Position numbers and translations under genes: made by a program
Assembly: GCA_036971615.1 (NCBI GenBank)
Contig: JAYKKR010000013.1
Location: 496,001-560,000 of the forward strand
Reading direction: 5' to 3'
From: Amyloporia xantha
Lineage: Eukaryota; Basidiomycota; Agaricomycetes; Polyporales; Adustoporiaceae
Length of the DNA stretch: 64,000 nucleotides
The notes under the pieces: generated by a model
The model's database searches: none
What the model saw: the letters and a program-made list of their open reading frames with translations, nothing else
Told to the model about the DNA's origin: nothing
Shown here: in pieces, positions 50,206-62,800 of the stretch
Numbering within the stretch: position 1 is the first letter of the stretch
Layout of the letters: the number at the start of each line of letters is the position of its first letter

Positions 50206-50530
50206 TAGGCATACTTCAAATATCTAATCCCATATTGAAGAGACATGTCGAATGGAGTAGGCCAGTGGAAATGATTTCTCGGAGGGCTGTCGATCGATCG
50301 TAGAATCAAAATCACGTGACATTTGGCTCGCCATCAATGGATACCAGGATTATGGATAGCATTGCGGTATCTTTACATGTTCCTCGGCATAAACATCTTC
50401 TCTGACGAGGTCAGTAAATATATGTATAGTTTGTAGATGGATAATTTTTTGATTTCGAAGACTTTCTTTTCAGATACTCACTGTATCCGGATCTGGCCTT
50501 TTCTTTACAAGCGTGCATCTTTGAAGAGTC

Positions 50531-51760
50531 ATGAGCACAGAAGCAGCCCAGCCAACGCGCAGGCTACCTCCCGAGATCTGTGACCACATCCTGGACTGCC
50601 TTTGGAATGACTACGACACCCTCGCAGTATGTAGTCTAGTACATCGGGAATGGCTTGCTACTACTCGCTTGCACATGTTCCGCGCGATCTCTATAAACCG
50701 ACGTGACCACATACGTCTCGGGAAACTCTTCTCTGAATCTCCTTACCTGGTGCAATACGTGCGTCGGGTCGTCATCGACGTTGCTTACAAGTCGCGTCTC
50801 AAGGCAGTGACGGAAATCCTGCTCATCCTTGATAATGTGGAAGATCTCATGCTGCGGAACTGGTTGGCCCACGACTATTCCTTAGAAGACACTATCGCAC
50901 CACACTTCCGCAATATAAAGAGCCTCAAACTTATTGGGCCCGACGTCGAGCCGAAGAACTTGTTCCGACTTTTGTGTATGTGTCCCAAACTCGTCGCTCT
51001 CCAGGTCCAGAACGCGCTGCTCTGGAACACGACCACGATACATCCGGACACTCCGCTTCCTCCAGACCTCGTCGCTATTGCCCCACCTCAGCCAATTCTC
51101 CTCCAGACATTCAAAGCCGATCACATCGAGTGTCTCTTGTTCGCATGGCTGCTCAGAGGACCGCTCGAGATACGTCCTGAGAAGCTGCATCTCTCCTGGA
51201 CCCCCGCACACGAAACAAATACCGACCAGTCGGTTTCGATGTGGATCCCAGAGACGCTGAGGACCGTAGGGTCGTCCCTGAAGCACCTCGTCCTGTCGCC
51301 CGTCTGCTCCTCCCTTGACGAATCCCACGTTCTTGGACTGGCCTCCAACACGAGCCTCGAGACGGTGCACTTGGATATCATTGTCTTGTTCACCATGCGA
51401 GTTGAATGGGTCGGAGATGTCCTCGCCGAGATTCGATCCGACGCGCTGCGTCGAGTCGAGTTTGGCTTCCGTTTTGACTCCGCCAACGTAGAAACGTTCC
51501 GTGATGCGTTGGAGTGGGAGAGCATTGATCATAGCCTCGCGCGGTTAGCCCGAGATCGGCCCAACCTCGAAGTCAAAATCCTCGTGCTCAGTCTCACAGA
51601 TGAGCTGACAGCTGTTCTATACGATTGCCTAAAGAAGTTGCGTAGGGAAAAATGCCGATTCGGTGTAGTTTTGGACGCTCGACACATAGCAGACGTCGTT
51701 GGTGACGATCCGGAAAAAATTCGAGCCACACACAGAGGAAAGGTGGTTCGCATTACCTGA
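50531..51760 (+). CDS. F-box protein
   Basis: Single-exon gene of 409 residues. The N-terminus reads RRLPPEICDHILDCLWND, then TLAVCSLVHREWLATTRLHM and FRAISINRRDH, a clear F-box that would bind Skp1 in an SCF ubiquitin ligase. The rest has leucine-rich segments (FRNIKSLKLIGPD, LKHLVLSPVCSSLDE, TSLETVHLDIIVLF) suited to substrate contact. It ends THRGKVVRIT. It is the first intact gene right of the mobile-element island. Confidence 0.85.
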   Translation: MSTEAAQPTRRLPPEICDHILDCLWNDYDTLAVCSLVHREWLATTRLHMFRAISINRRDHIRLGKLFSESPYLVQYVRRVVIDVAYKSRLKAVTEILLILDNVEDLMLRNWLAHDYSLEDTIAPHFRNIKSLKLIGPDVEPKNLFRLLCMCPKLVALQVQNALLWNTTTIHPDTPLPPDLVAIAPPQPILLQTFKADHIECLLFAWLLRGPLEIRPEKLHLSWTPAHETNTDQSVSMWIPETLRTVGSSLKHLVLSPVCSSLDESHVLGLASNTSLETVHLDIIVLFTMRVEWVGDVLAEIRSDALRRVEFGFRFDSANVETFRDALEWESIDHSLARLARDRPNLEVKILVLSLTDELTAVLYDCLKKLRREKCRFGVVLDARHIADVVGDDPEKIRATHRGKVVRIT

Positions 51761-51877
51761 CTAAACCCCAGTCCATGTTTTCTCGCCTTTGATCTATGAC
51801 CGCCACATATGGAAACCATCTACTTTTTCAAGGACTCGCCGTCGTTTAGTACACGTATTATTCTAGAATTCGAACCT

Positions 51878-54591
51878 TTAAGCAGGGCAGCCTCCGCATA
51901 TCTCATGTCCGCATCCCCAGCAACTCGCTACGCCCACACCCCAAGTCCTGAGCACGAGCGAAATAACACTGACAACACCTTCGCCCAATACGAAGCCGCT
52001 CGCAATGATGATCAGCCGAATCCCGCCATTCTCGCGCCCGAGACGTGTGTAATATACGTGTTCAACGATGCCGCCAATCAGCCGTGCCAGGGAGAATGAC
52101 GGCGTGTTCAGGAAACCGATAGCAAACGCGACACCAGACGGAATCCACTTCGTGTAAGACGCCCCGCGACGTTGCGCGTGCGCCTTGAGTGCAGCGACCA
52201 TGCCGAAGAGGACTGCGAACGCAATCATGAATTCTCCGCTCTTTTGCGGTAGGTCACCGTCACCTATGCCGTAAATATTTTAGCCAAAGTCCAGAAGTAG
52301 GACGGATAGACATACGAAGGAGGCGTGCCAAACCCAACCAGACATATGCAGTCGGCGCAGGGAACGACGGTCCTGGGATTTGATAAGCACGATTGTATAG
52401 CGTATACGCGGTCGTGGTCACTATGATCGACAGGAACGAGCCGATAATCTGTCCGAAGAATTGCGCGCGAGGGGATGCGTGAATAAGGTGACCCGTCTTT
52501 AGATCTTGCATGAGATCGCCCGCTCTGAAAACGAGGATGAGTGTAAGCGAATTGACCAATGCTGATCGAACAACTTACTGCTGAGCACCTGCCTCCGCGA
52601 CTCCTCCAGCAATGATATTCGCAACGATATTGCCAGGCTGGATCCACGCGAAGAAAAGCTGACTGATCTTCCCCAGTCCACTGACTGGATTCAAATCAGT
52701 CTCTCCTAGAGCACGCACGCTGTCGACCATGTTGTGAATTAGCTCATTAAGTCCAGCTCAACAATACAGGAAACGGACCCGAGGACGCTCAATAGTCCAC
52801 CCATGACAAAGCCAATGAGTGTAGCCCACGGTTTGATTCCCTCATTGCCGAAGACGAGCCACACGAGAATCGTCCCGCCGACAACACTACCCGCGAGGCC
52901 CCACAAGACCCAGCGCATTGGCACGAGCCTATCCGGGGTCTCTACCTCCTTCTGTTCCATGTCAGTCTCCGCTGCATCTGGGTCGCCTAGCTTGATAGCC
53001 CCACGCCAGACTTTCTTGTAGACAATCTCCGAAACGACAGGCACGAGAGACACAAGACTGTCCGAGCACATGATCGCGAGCGAGACCCAGAGTATCCAGC
53101 CCCGAGCGCCAGTGGTCATATCACCGACGGGTCCCGGGGCCCATCCTGCATGTTTCGAGATAGGGGAGAGGATCCCCCATCCAACGAGCATTCCCTGTGT
53201 CACAGTTAAACACAAGGAAACAGAGGCGAACCTGGGAAGGAAACTCACCAGGTTCATGCTGAGCGTGGTCGGAAACCCCATGATGATACCTGCAAACAGG
53301 ATTACGACAGGAAGGAGAGAACCCAACCCGCACCATACCTTGTCCTATGTACGAAAGACTGGGTGTAAACGTCCAGAGCCATTCGCTAGCCAGGTAGTTC
53401 CCAAATAGCGGGATAGAGAACACGACAGGGAAGAAATACGCAGCAAGCTACACCTAACAGTTCAGGACCTAAAATGGCGGGCGATAATATAGGGCGTACA
53501 GTCATCACTCCTGAGGCCGTGAAGCTCCAGATGAGCGCTCCCCAGCCCTCCTGCACTACTACTTCTGGTTCTTCGACGTCGACGATGTCAACATGGTCAA
53601 CGGCAGCTCCCTCAGTAGGCACATCTTCCGCCTCCTCTGTGTCAAGTACGCGATATCCTCTTCGCTGCCTTACAGCAGTCTCCGGAGGGGGGATTTGATG
53701 TAGAACAGAAATAAGTTGGGCAGTAGCGGTCCCGGAAGGGAAGGCAAGCTGTTCCTCTATGATCTGGGAGGCAATCTGTGATGATTGCCTAACTAAAAAA
53801 GCTGAAGTCCGTGCTTACCACTTGTTTCCGTATGGGCGGTGACAAGAAAACGCTATCAATAAGTAAATAAATGCGTTCCAAAATCAGCTAAAGACGAGAA
53901 CAAACCCAAAAAATGCAACGGCACAAGACCAGCCAACTGCTCCGATCCAAGACAGATGCAAAGGCGGTACGCCGTCTCTTTCTTCGTCTAGCAGGCCAAG
54001 TGCAGGAAGAATCCCTACAAATCCTGCTGCCAGAGGCATCTATGACATGGTACTTCATTGAAACCAGACCTTTCATTCGCAACCGAAAAGCTATACGGAC
54101 CGTTCCTGTAGCCACGGCAATAGTCTGCAGAACAACGTTCTCTTGAGGAGTAATGGGCGTAGGGAAGAGTTTAGAGATTAAGTATCCTATCAAGGCCGAT
54201 TGTAGGGACATCCTGTGTGCAGAAACAAATATCCAATCTCAATATGTTCTGCAAGCAATACAGCGTATACTGGCGCTCACATACTGATCCATCCCGTCTG
54301 CAGCCCGAAGTAGAGATTCGTGAAGCATAGGAGGCACCCGATGAGGAGACCAAAGAATGCTACCCTAAACTAAAGCGGACTGTTTGTATTGTCTAACATC
54401 AAAGCTGAGAACCAATTCAATACGTACCGTGAATTCCTGCTGCCCACCATCAAGCTTATCCGCGGCATAGTGAGTCTGGCGTCGAAGTTGCCTGCAGAAC
54501 GTTACAACTTTGCGATAGAAATGACAAAATGCAATACCTTATACAGCCAGTGATAGTCATTGTTGTCAATAGATGTATAGGACGTCAACAA
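51878..54591 (-). CDS. OPT-family oligopeptide transporter (YGL114W-like)
   Basis: Multi-spanning membrane transporter for peptides or metal-peptide complexes. The first settled exon starts after an AG at 54592 and reads LLTSYTSIDNNDYHWLYK. Then come THYAADKLDGGQQEFT, FFGLLIGCLLCFTNLYFGLQ, MMSLQSALIGYLISKLFPT, ITPQENVVLQTIAVATGT and MPLAAGFVGILPALGLL. Later exons give FLSPPIRKQVIIEEQLAFPS, NYLASEWLWTFTPSLSYIGQ, MGFPTTLSMNLG, GWILWVSLAIMCSDSLVSLV, AGDLMQDLKTGHLIHASPRA and WIPSGVAFAIGFLNTPSFSL. It ends SCWGCGHEICGGCPA. The true N-terminus lies upstream and was not resolved. Many short introns. Confidence 0.82.
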
Positions 54592-55399
54592 CTACAGGAA
54601 TGGCGCATGCTGCGACTGAGATCTCTGCAAAGAGAGTACTGGCGAGTTGAAGCTCACTCAGCAGCCGACGGAAGCGCCCCGAGTCTAAGGTAGACGCCCA
54701 ATAGACGCCATTAGGAATCCCCGTCTGTTATGTAAGCATTGTGCGCCGTTCCGCCCAAGTATGACAACAAATCTATATAGATCTGAGAGCGTAGATGTTA
54801 GCCTCTTGATTATCCAAAGAAGTAGTCTCCAAGGATATAGGAAATTATCCAAGAGAAATTGATAGATTCTGAGAAATGTTTTCTGCCATTCCGAGCCATC
54901 TGACAGCTGTTTTGTTTTCACAGTGCGGACAAGGGGTTAGGGTTGACTAGGAAGGCTATCTACACGCGCCTATCGGATCCGACTGATCGACCTGAGTCAG
55001 TGACGCGTTACTCTCGTGCGGGGCGTTAGCGCCTACACCCACGATCCACTGCGTCGTTTCCACAAAGCGTTGAAGGAGATTGTCGACTCGCCGCGCGGTC
55101 TGTTGGCCGGTTGCGGGGGTTTGGTGCTGCAGTGTAGGTAATATCGATCAGAACTTGGGAACATGCTTGCCAATGCTGCTCAGGCTGCTCGACGCTCAGA
55201 CAGCAGTACCAGGCAATTATAAATGACAGAGCCCGAGACTCCCAGCCGTCAATTGCGCTCGCTAAGTAAATGACAAGCTTGAAGCTACCTCATTCACCTA
55301 TGCCTCCAAACCGAAAATAAGCAAAATAGGATTTATCCTGTAGAGTACAACGTTATATTGCTACTGCGTTCCATATTCCCTCCGAAACTAAAACACGTT
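54592..55399. other. Intergenic stretch, including unresolved 5' end of the OPT gene
   Basis: The first OPT exon(s) probably lie between 54600 and 54750 but no start could be fixed. A 78-codon minus-strand frame at 54921-54685 has aromatic-rich content (FLLDNFLYPWRLLLWIIK) and no family match. The rest holds no gene that I can see. Confidence 0.35.
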
Positions 55400-57149
55400 T
55401 TACCGTTCTCCGACCTTTTTGATCCCAGCAATCACGCGCTCGTTGCGTCTCCAAAACTCGACGAGAACTTCTGCTAAACGCGTCGGATCATCCTGAAAAT
55501 CTAATCATCAGCGCAAGATGACCGGATGGATCACATTGGGACTGACCTCTTGCAACATATGTCCAACTCCGGGAATGACGACCAGTTGGAACTTGCCCTG
55601 CATTTGACCGATCATCAACTCCTTGTCGAGCCGTTCTGTTCCTGCGAGCACGAGCAGACGTGCCGTACGTGCCGATAGGAACTTTCCGGAGAGGCCTGTA
55701 AACCAGCCTATTCACACGAGTCAGGTTCAAAACAGTTAGAATATACATCGCGACACGCTGAAGATACACACTTGTCCAATACGGTGCTGTGGACCGTAGC
55801 GGGGTACACCAGACATACGCTGGCACGCTTGGCGGTGCGTCTGAGGGGGCCGGTTTGATAATTGCGGGAACGGAGACTCGCGCAGAGTCGGGGTTACGGA
55901 TCGCATTCGTCTTCACGCTACGAGAATCATTTAGGAAACGCTTAGCGTAAAGAGAACGCGACTTACTGCCACTCAATGGCCTCCTCTGGACTGTCGAATC
56001 CTTCCGGACGTGCATCAAGCAAGCTATTCATCATCGGAAGAGCTTCTAACGTGAACTCTGCGTGACGCCGATGGTTCAGGGTAAGGTACAACATCACAAT
56101 CAGCGCAACAGACCTTCCACAATGTCGAGCACTGCAACACCGGTTATCCGATACTTCTGTTCTTGTAGAAGGGGGCACGCGCGGACGATCACAGAGCCGC
56201 CCAAACTATGCCCGACTAACTACGCATGATTAGAGCAGGAATCGAAACAAAAGAAAACGGACATACCAAAAGCGTCGGTGCCGTAGCAGGGTCAGGGAAG
56301 ATTACCTGCAACGTATTCACCAAGTCTGCCGTCAACGTTTCGATGGCAAAGTCTTCCTCGCTCGGTACCGGCTCAGTCGTCCGCGCTGTCTTTCCTACAC
56401 GAGTCATGAGAATCACGTAGTCCCCCATGCTTTGAACCCCGTAATGTACCCACCATGCCCTCGGCAGTCAAGAGCGAGCACCCCACACTCGCCCCTGCTC
56501 ATATCAGTCACCTCCTTCGCGACACACGCAAATGTGAGCGCCGCCTGGCCCGCACCATGGTGGCACACCATCACGGTGCCATCCGCAAACCGCGGCGGTG
56601 TGTAATATGCTCGCACATCCAGGCCCGAAGCTGGCACAGCGATTTGCGTGGCTTGTTCGAAGAAGGCCCCGGCAGATATTGGCGCGAAGGTCGCATTTGG
56701 AGCGCGTTTACGAGCGGAACGGGGTGTGCGGGAGGGCCTGAATCCGAAAGTCAGTAAATGAGTGCGACAGAGGATCCATGGCTATGGTGAGACCCTTCTG
56801 CTTATCTCAAGTCTTGTAGGGGCATCTGCACGCGAGAGGCCATCGCTACAATGCGCTGATCACACAGAAACTCAGATATTCTGAGCGATCAGTTCGCAGA
56901 GCAGCAACACCCCCACGCTACAGGAAATGCGCACAACGAGATTGAACGGCAGAGCTCACTGCTATTCTTGTTTCTAATACCACAAGGAAAAGATCGCGAG
57001 ACTTGCATTGGTGCTGGACCTATGCCCGTGGGCAAAGACCCTACAGAGTCGGCAGCCTCAGATTCCTCATCATCGTTGTCTCCATCCGGGGGAAGCATAG
57101 GCAACTTTGAGATACGAGCCTGCAACGCTGAGCGGTACAAATCAGACAT
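55400..57149 (-). CDS. PPME1: Protein phosphatase methylesterase 1
   Basis: Serine hydrolase that removes the C-terminal methyl ester from the PP2A catalytic subunit. The start [20 protein letters not shown] matches the family. After a 269-nt intron (57006-56738, with a GC donor) it reads [20 protein letters not shown]. Then come [31 protein letters not shown], the nucleophile motif [10 protein letters not shown] (near 56200), [23 protein letters not shown], a substrate-binding [20 protein letters not shown] and [20 protein letters not shown] with the catalytic His. It ends GIKKVGER. The usual GHSMGG is GHSLGG here. Confidence 0.92.
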
Positions 57150-57900
57150 GATGGGGTCGGGATAACTTCAAAAGCCAGGACAATGGTAATCTTTCAAGAC
57201 TACAGTGGCAAGACGACAGGTTCGCCACATTAGTAGATTAATCTCAGGTCTGAGCCGCGTACGTCATAGACAACCTACGTGAGAGATGATCCACCCCCTG
57301 CAAGTGCACGTTACAGCTCAAGCTCAAACGCGGGCCCATCGGTGAACAGATATCCCGCTGATATTTATACCAGCACAAATAGGCTCGAATCTATGGTACG
57401 CTACTGTAAATGATATGACATCGATACCCAACGATTGCAGGTCAGACCAGAATGATGGGAGGACCCATGAGTGATACAAGAGTGACTCGCTGTGCGATAC
57501 GTGAGGAAACATGCGTGGAGGTGAGTATGTAGAAATGTATGCAGGCAGGCGGTATGACGTGATCCAGACTCGAAGGGGACATCAGTGATATCGGGAGGGG
57601 ATGAGATGATGCACAAATGTCGGAGACACGACAAGCGATGTGCGGAGCGATGTAGACGATGCGAGCCATGAAGGTAGGCGGTAATAGGAAAACATGGTAC
57701 GAGTTCCATCAAGTGGTTCGTCAACATTGAGGTCACTTGGGGTGAGGCCGACCAGCTAGGTGCGATGTGCGACCCGAATTTGTGGCGATGGACAAGCGAA
57801 GGGTCGTGCTCTGGAGTACCGAAACAGTCGCCGCATGAGCCGTTAAATAAACACAGCCCGGAATCATGTGGCACATGCTCGATGATATGAGCACGGTAAG
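57150..57900. other. Intergenic stretch, no gene seen
   Basis: About 0.75 kb between the PPME1 start and the MED19 stop, both on the minus strand. A long open frame from the MED19 coding exon runs on through this region (to 57401), but the MED19 reading leaves it by splicing at about 58030, so the rest is shadow. It should carry the PPME1 promoter. Confidence 0.5.
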
Positions 57901-59486
57901 TTACGCGTGCGGCGTTGGCTGTTGTACAGGCATTTCCCTCGCCTGTCCTTGGATATCCTACATAGCACAATTCAAACGAAGTCAATCTAACGCCACGTAA
58001 GCGACGTAAAGCAATAGGGCTGGCACATACCTTGCGCTGTTTTTTGAGTGGCCTAGGCCGTACCCCCGCATTCCCTGCCTTCGCGCCTGCTACCAACAAC
58101 GGCTTCGGGCCCACTCCCCCGTTCATATTCACACCATTGTTCGCCTGTGCCTGCTCTGCACCTGCCCCCACTCCATTTATAGCCGTACTCATCTGCACGC
58201 CATCTCCGGAATGCTCGCGCTCGCGCTTAACGCCACGTTTCGGGGCGCCGAGTTCCGATCTCGGCTGTGCCGCTGCTGGCGCCGATGCTGGTGTTGAGTT
58301 CGGTGTGCTCCGTGCGGGCGTGAACACAGACGTGGGTGCTGGAGTGGTACCAGCAGCAACGGAACCAGGTCCAGGGGTGGGCATAGACTGCGGCGTGCCG
58401 ATGCCGACGGGCGTCCGCCCGCGAGGTTGACTAGGATTTGATTTCTGCGGAGGTATTGCCGCTGTCGAGGGTCGTCGGGGCGCCATACCGGGCTTGGGCG
58501 TCCCCCCACGGACCATAGAAGGTGCGGCAGCGGGTGTTGACATTGACGTGAGCGCAGGTGTAGTGGGAAGACCGGACGCGGAAGATGCCCCCATCGCCGT
58601 GAACGATGTCTGCCCTTGCGCTTTGGCAAGTTTCTTGAGCTCTTTCTATCAACGGCAGGATAGAATCGGGATCAGCCACTCTTCGAATAAAGAAAGTACT
58701 CACCCGCTTCTTCCTATCCTCTCGGGCCTGCGGTGTTTCCGCTACCAATGTATTGATATTCCACTGATCGGAATGTCAGCTCTACCCTGCAGGAGAGGGC
58801 GAAAGACAGCCATACGCCTTTAATGCCTTCGAGGCTAACGGAGAAAGCCTCCCGTTGCGTCTTCAAGTCGAATGGTTGGATGGAGATCTTTTGCTTTGGC
58901 GGTACTTGGATCATTGTTGTCAAATAGTCATCTTTCTTCATTGAATGCTTTCCTGAGCCGGACGAAGACATCATGGAGCAGAGTTGGGACGGTGAGACAA
59001 TAGTGCCAGGGGGCAGCAGAACTCACCTGGTATGCCCTTGATTAGGTACCTATAGGTGTTCTTCGACTTCTTCTCGCCCTTTCCATCGTCTTCATCCCCA
59101 TCAGCTCCCGCTCCCGGTGTGGCGCCAGGTGGTACCGACAACTCCTTCTCTTTGCCCTTGCCCTTGTCGGCGGTACTGGGTGCAGAAGGCAGGCCCACGG
59201 GCGTAGCATATGGGAGGACATACTTGTTGTACGCCTGGAGGAGGTTGACACGAGAAATGAGGTCTTCTGTACTGCGGAGGGGTGGGCGTGGTTGAGGTGG
59301 ACCTAGAGAATGAACATGGGACGATAGACAAGGTCAGCAAATAGTATGCACACGGCGAATGTGAGGTGAGAGACCTGGAGGCGGGAGGAATATGGACGGG
59401 AGCTCTGGTGTCGAGGAGGGTCCAGCGAGTGCATTTGTGGGCTGGAGGGCGTGTTTTGGAGATTGCTGGCCGTCGTCGATGTCCAT
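57901..59486 (-). CDS. MED19: Mediator complex subunit 19 (Rox3 family)
   Basis: Head-module subunit of Mediator. It starts MDIDDGQQSPKHALQPTNAL. It then reads PPQPRPPLRSTEDLISRVNL, LLQAYNKYVLPYATPVGLPS, a Lys-rich linker and the conserved core NTYRYLIKGIPG, KHSMKKDDYLTTMIQVPP, KISIQPFDLKTQREAFSVSL. The core continues WNINTLVAETPQAREDRKKR and KELKKLAKAQGQ. A long Ser/Thr/Pro/Ala-rich tail leads to KPLLVAGAKAGNAGVRPRPL and a final short exon ending MPVQQPTPHA. Introns of about 50-60 nt fall at matching phases. The core is the fungal MED19 signature, and length is about 400 residues. Confidence 0.88.
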
Positions 59487-59819
59487 GTCGGCGATGCGGA
59501 CAAGAGCAAGGGCGCTCTGAACATACAGCAGTGGCGTCTTTCGCGTGCGACGGTGACCGCTGGCCCAAGCAATATTCAAAGTCCGAAATAGCAGTTGCTA
59601 TTGACACAGCAAGCTGCGTTTCGGAGGTTCAATAAACCAAGGGCGGAGTACGAATTGCAGTCCTTGTTGGTGAGATGATTACATCAGGACGGGCGTTTAT
59701 CTTATCTGCGTTGTTCGGGCCTGAGTCCCTGACTAACGGTCACTAACCACGACAGAGTCCGCGCTCTGGCTGAGGGTTGCCGCATGTCCCCTTAACTCGT
59801 CCCACCACCTGCTGCGGTA

Positions 59820-62800
59820 ATGGAGGACGACACTGTATTCCAGGCCACAGACCCCATAGGTTCCTCCACCATCTCTGTCTACGCCCCGTCAGTTTCCAGA
59901 GCTAGATCGTCCGCGGTGGTGCACGAGAACGTTGCTCAGACATCACGCGCGCAACCCGCCATGGTGTCGCATGATCATTCACAGGTCGCTGGCGACGAGA
60001 GAGCGCCCTTGTTGAGCGGCGGTCCCAAGAGGACGAAGAAGAAATGGTATCGCGCTAGACCTTTGTGGTGAGTACAGTTCGTGGCAATTGTCGTATGTCA
60101 CGTTCTTTGTCGCACATAGTGGTATTCGGAAACGGCGGTGTCCTGCTCCATGAATTGCTGTTTGGTCAACGGTAGAGCTCTCAGGGAACGTGCCATTAAC
60201 GCTTGCTAAACGTCGAGCACTCAGATCCCAAAGGGAGAGTGGTAATAACGAATGGCCGTTTCACAAGGCCTGTATCCCTGGTGGCTGTTCGCTGCTGATA
60301 GGAGAAAGATAGCCGATAATAACCCACGAGGGCACTCAAAATGTCCTGCGCTCACAGTGCGGGCGTACTACTACGTCTACTGTGTTCGTCAGGACATGCA
60401 GTGCCCCTTTGATAACTTGGGACGACAGAAGGGCCGCGACTTGCCAGACGCGTTGCGCATGGCATGTGAGACCGCTAGTAAGTGGCCTAGGCAACGTGCT
60501 GCCAGACATCGATCCTTGACTTGTCTACTCCTCTTATCGAGTAGTTTAAATATCCGGTGCAACTTCGCGTTGATCTCGCCGCAGGATCTCGTACTAGAGG
60601 AACTTATGCGACTACGTCGAACGAGAGAGTTTAGTCGACAAAGGATAGTGCACTTGTATTCATGTGTGTATCGATGCGAGTGTTACTCATCGAGCTGCAC
60701 AACAAGTGCATGGCTGATCGATAGCTCATTGAACGTCTAAGGCCTTTCGATCTCGTCCGTCTGGTTTCTATTTTGAATTTCTTGGCTTTCTCTGGCGTCT
60801 TGCATGATGCTAATGGTTCATTTGTATCATGTAGGCTTGTCCCTTTCTCCATCACTGCATCTCTTGTTGTAAGTAGTAGCTTCATTGCTAAATCCAATTC
60901 GACTAAACACCCGGTTCTTAGCGCGGAATGACTCTCGGTCCTCGGGTGGAAATCTTTACACAACTATCATGTAACGCTATTTATGGCCACGATGTCTATG
61001 ACCACACATCGGCCAGCCTCAACAATACTCTCCTTACCTCAAACTATTTTCACGCCCCGTTGCATATTGATCCATCAGGATCCTATCTTCATAGACCATT
61101 TCTCGATTTCTCGGATTCACAAGATCAACCTATCACTTTTATTACACAAGACATGCCTGACACCAACGAAGACGACGACGACGACGAACCAGACCCGCGT
61201 ATCGTGCCATCCAAGCGATGTCTGCAGGACGCTGCCGTGCAGTCTGGCGCTGCGCGACTGCAGACGATCATGACATTCACGATGGGCGTGCTCTCCGCGC
61301 TGACAACCGGATGGTGGGGCCACTTTGGCGAGATGCACGGCCGCACACGGGTCCTGTCCGCAGCCACCATGGGGCTATTCCTCACGTCGGTGTCTTGCGT
61401 TCTGTACTATCCGATCTCACAGATCTCACAGTGATTATTCCATTACAGAGACTTGACATTTATACTCGTGTCGACACCGCATAGCATTTTCGCGGCACAC
61501 GGGCACAAGTTGCTCATCATCTCTCCCATTGTGGAGGGCATGCTCGGCGGATGGCAGACCCTCCAAGCCGGGATCAACGCCTATGTCTCCGACTGCACCT
61601 CTGACGGCTCGCGCGCGCAGATTTTCTCGCGCTTCACCGGTGCCTCCTTCCTAGGACTCTCCGTTGGCCCCGCAATCGGTGCGTTCCTCATCCGACACCC
61701 GCTGTTCTCCGGCCCAGCGAGTTCCAGCGCGCATGGGCCGACACAGACGGTGACATCGGTGTTCTACGTGAGCGCAGCATGCTCGTTCGTGAACCTGCTG
61801 CTCGCGCTGTTCGTGTTTCCGGAGCCGCCGAAGAAGAAGACGAAGGCAGGCCAGGAGATGCAGACGACGATTATTGCAGAGGATGCTACACCAACGGCAG
61901 GGAGGCAAGCACGGGTTCCTTGCGGGCTTCCTTGGTCCATTTGCGCTGCTCGCACCGAGGAAGATCGAGCTTCCCAATGGTGGCACGAGGAAGGACTGGA
62001 GGTTGACCTGGATGGCTCTCGCACTGCTTGTTTACGCTCTGTCCGGAGTGAGTTTTTATCGCCTACATCAGTTAGGATCTTAACACTCTTTGTGTTAGGG
62101 TATATTCCAGATCAAGTACTTGTATGCAGAGCATATCTACGGCTGGGGAGCCGAACAGGTACATAATTCTATTATTACCACGACAGAACCTCTTACTGAG
62201 GAATTGATTAGCTGAGCTACTACATTTCGGCCATGGGTGCTGCACGGACGATGTATCTTTTGGTGCTCATGCCTCGTACGTCACCCTAGCCATGTCCATC
62301 CAGCCCGTTCTCACTTCGTTTTAGTCATTATCCTGGCATTCAAACCGAAGCCCTTACCCGGACCTACTACCGCTGTCGCCGTCATCCCAGGCAAGAAACC
62401 ACCACAGACCCCCGCGCAGATCGCGGCTGAAATGAAGTTCGACTTCTCACTCCTACGCTTCTCTCTTGCGGTCGACTTGTTGTCGCACACGCTAGTTGCG
62501 ATGTCATCACCTGACTCCAGCGCAGGAATGTTCACAGCGTTCACCGCGCTGAGCAGCTTCGGTGCGGGCGTGGACCCTGCGCTCCAGAGTCTCGCGCTCT
62601 GCATCATGCAGACAAACGGGGAGGACAACCGCGGGAAGCTATTTGGCTTGTTCGCGATGCTCAGAACAGTGGGGCAAATGATCCTTGGTGTGAGTATCCC
62701 GCCTCCATTTTGACGATAATTTCCAGTAGCTTATGTCTATCTGATGTCCAGCCGCTTCTGTTTGGTGTCGTATATGGCTCAACGGTCGCCCAATATCCGA

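Noticed and set aside
57401..58030. Extension of the MED19 tail by about 200 residues
   Set aside because: A GTATGT donor after KKQRK and a short final exon ending QQPTPHA give a better gene end; the extension is Cys/His-rich shadow.
60252..60740. 162-codon frame inside the long MFS intron
   Set aside because: No domain or codon pattern, and it lies within an intron whose borders join a good MFS reading.
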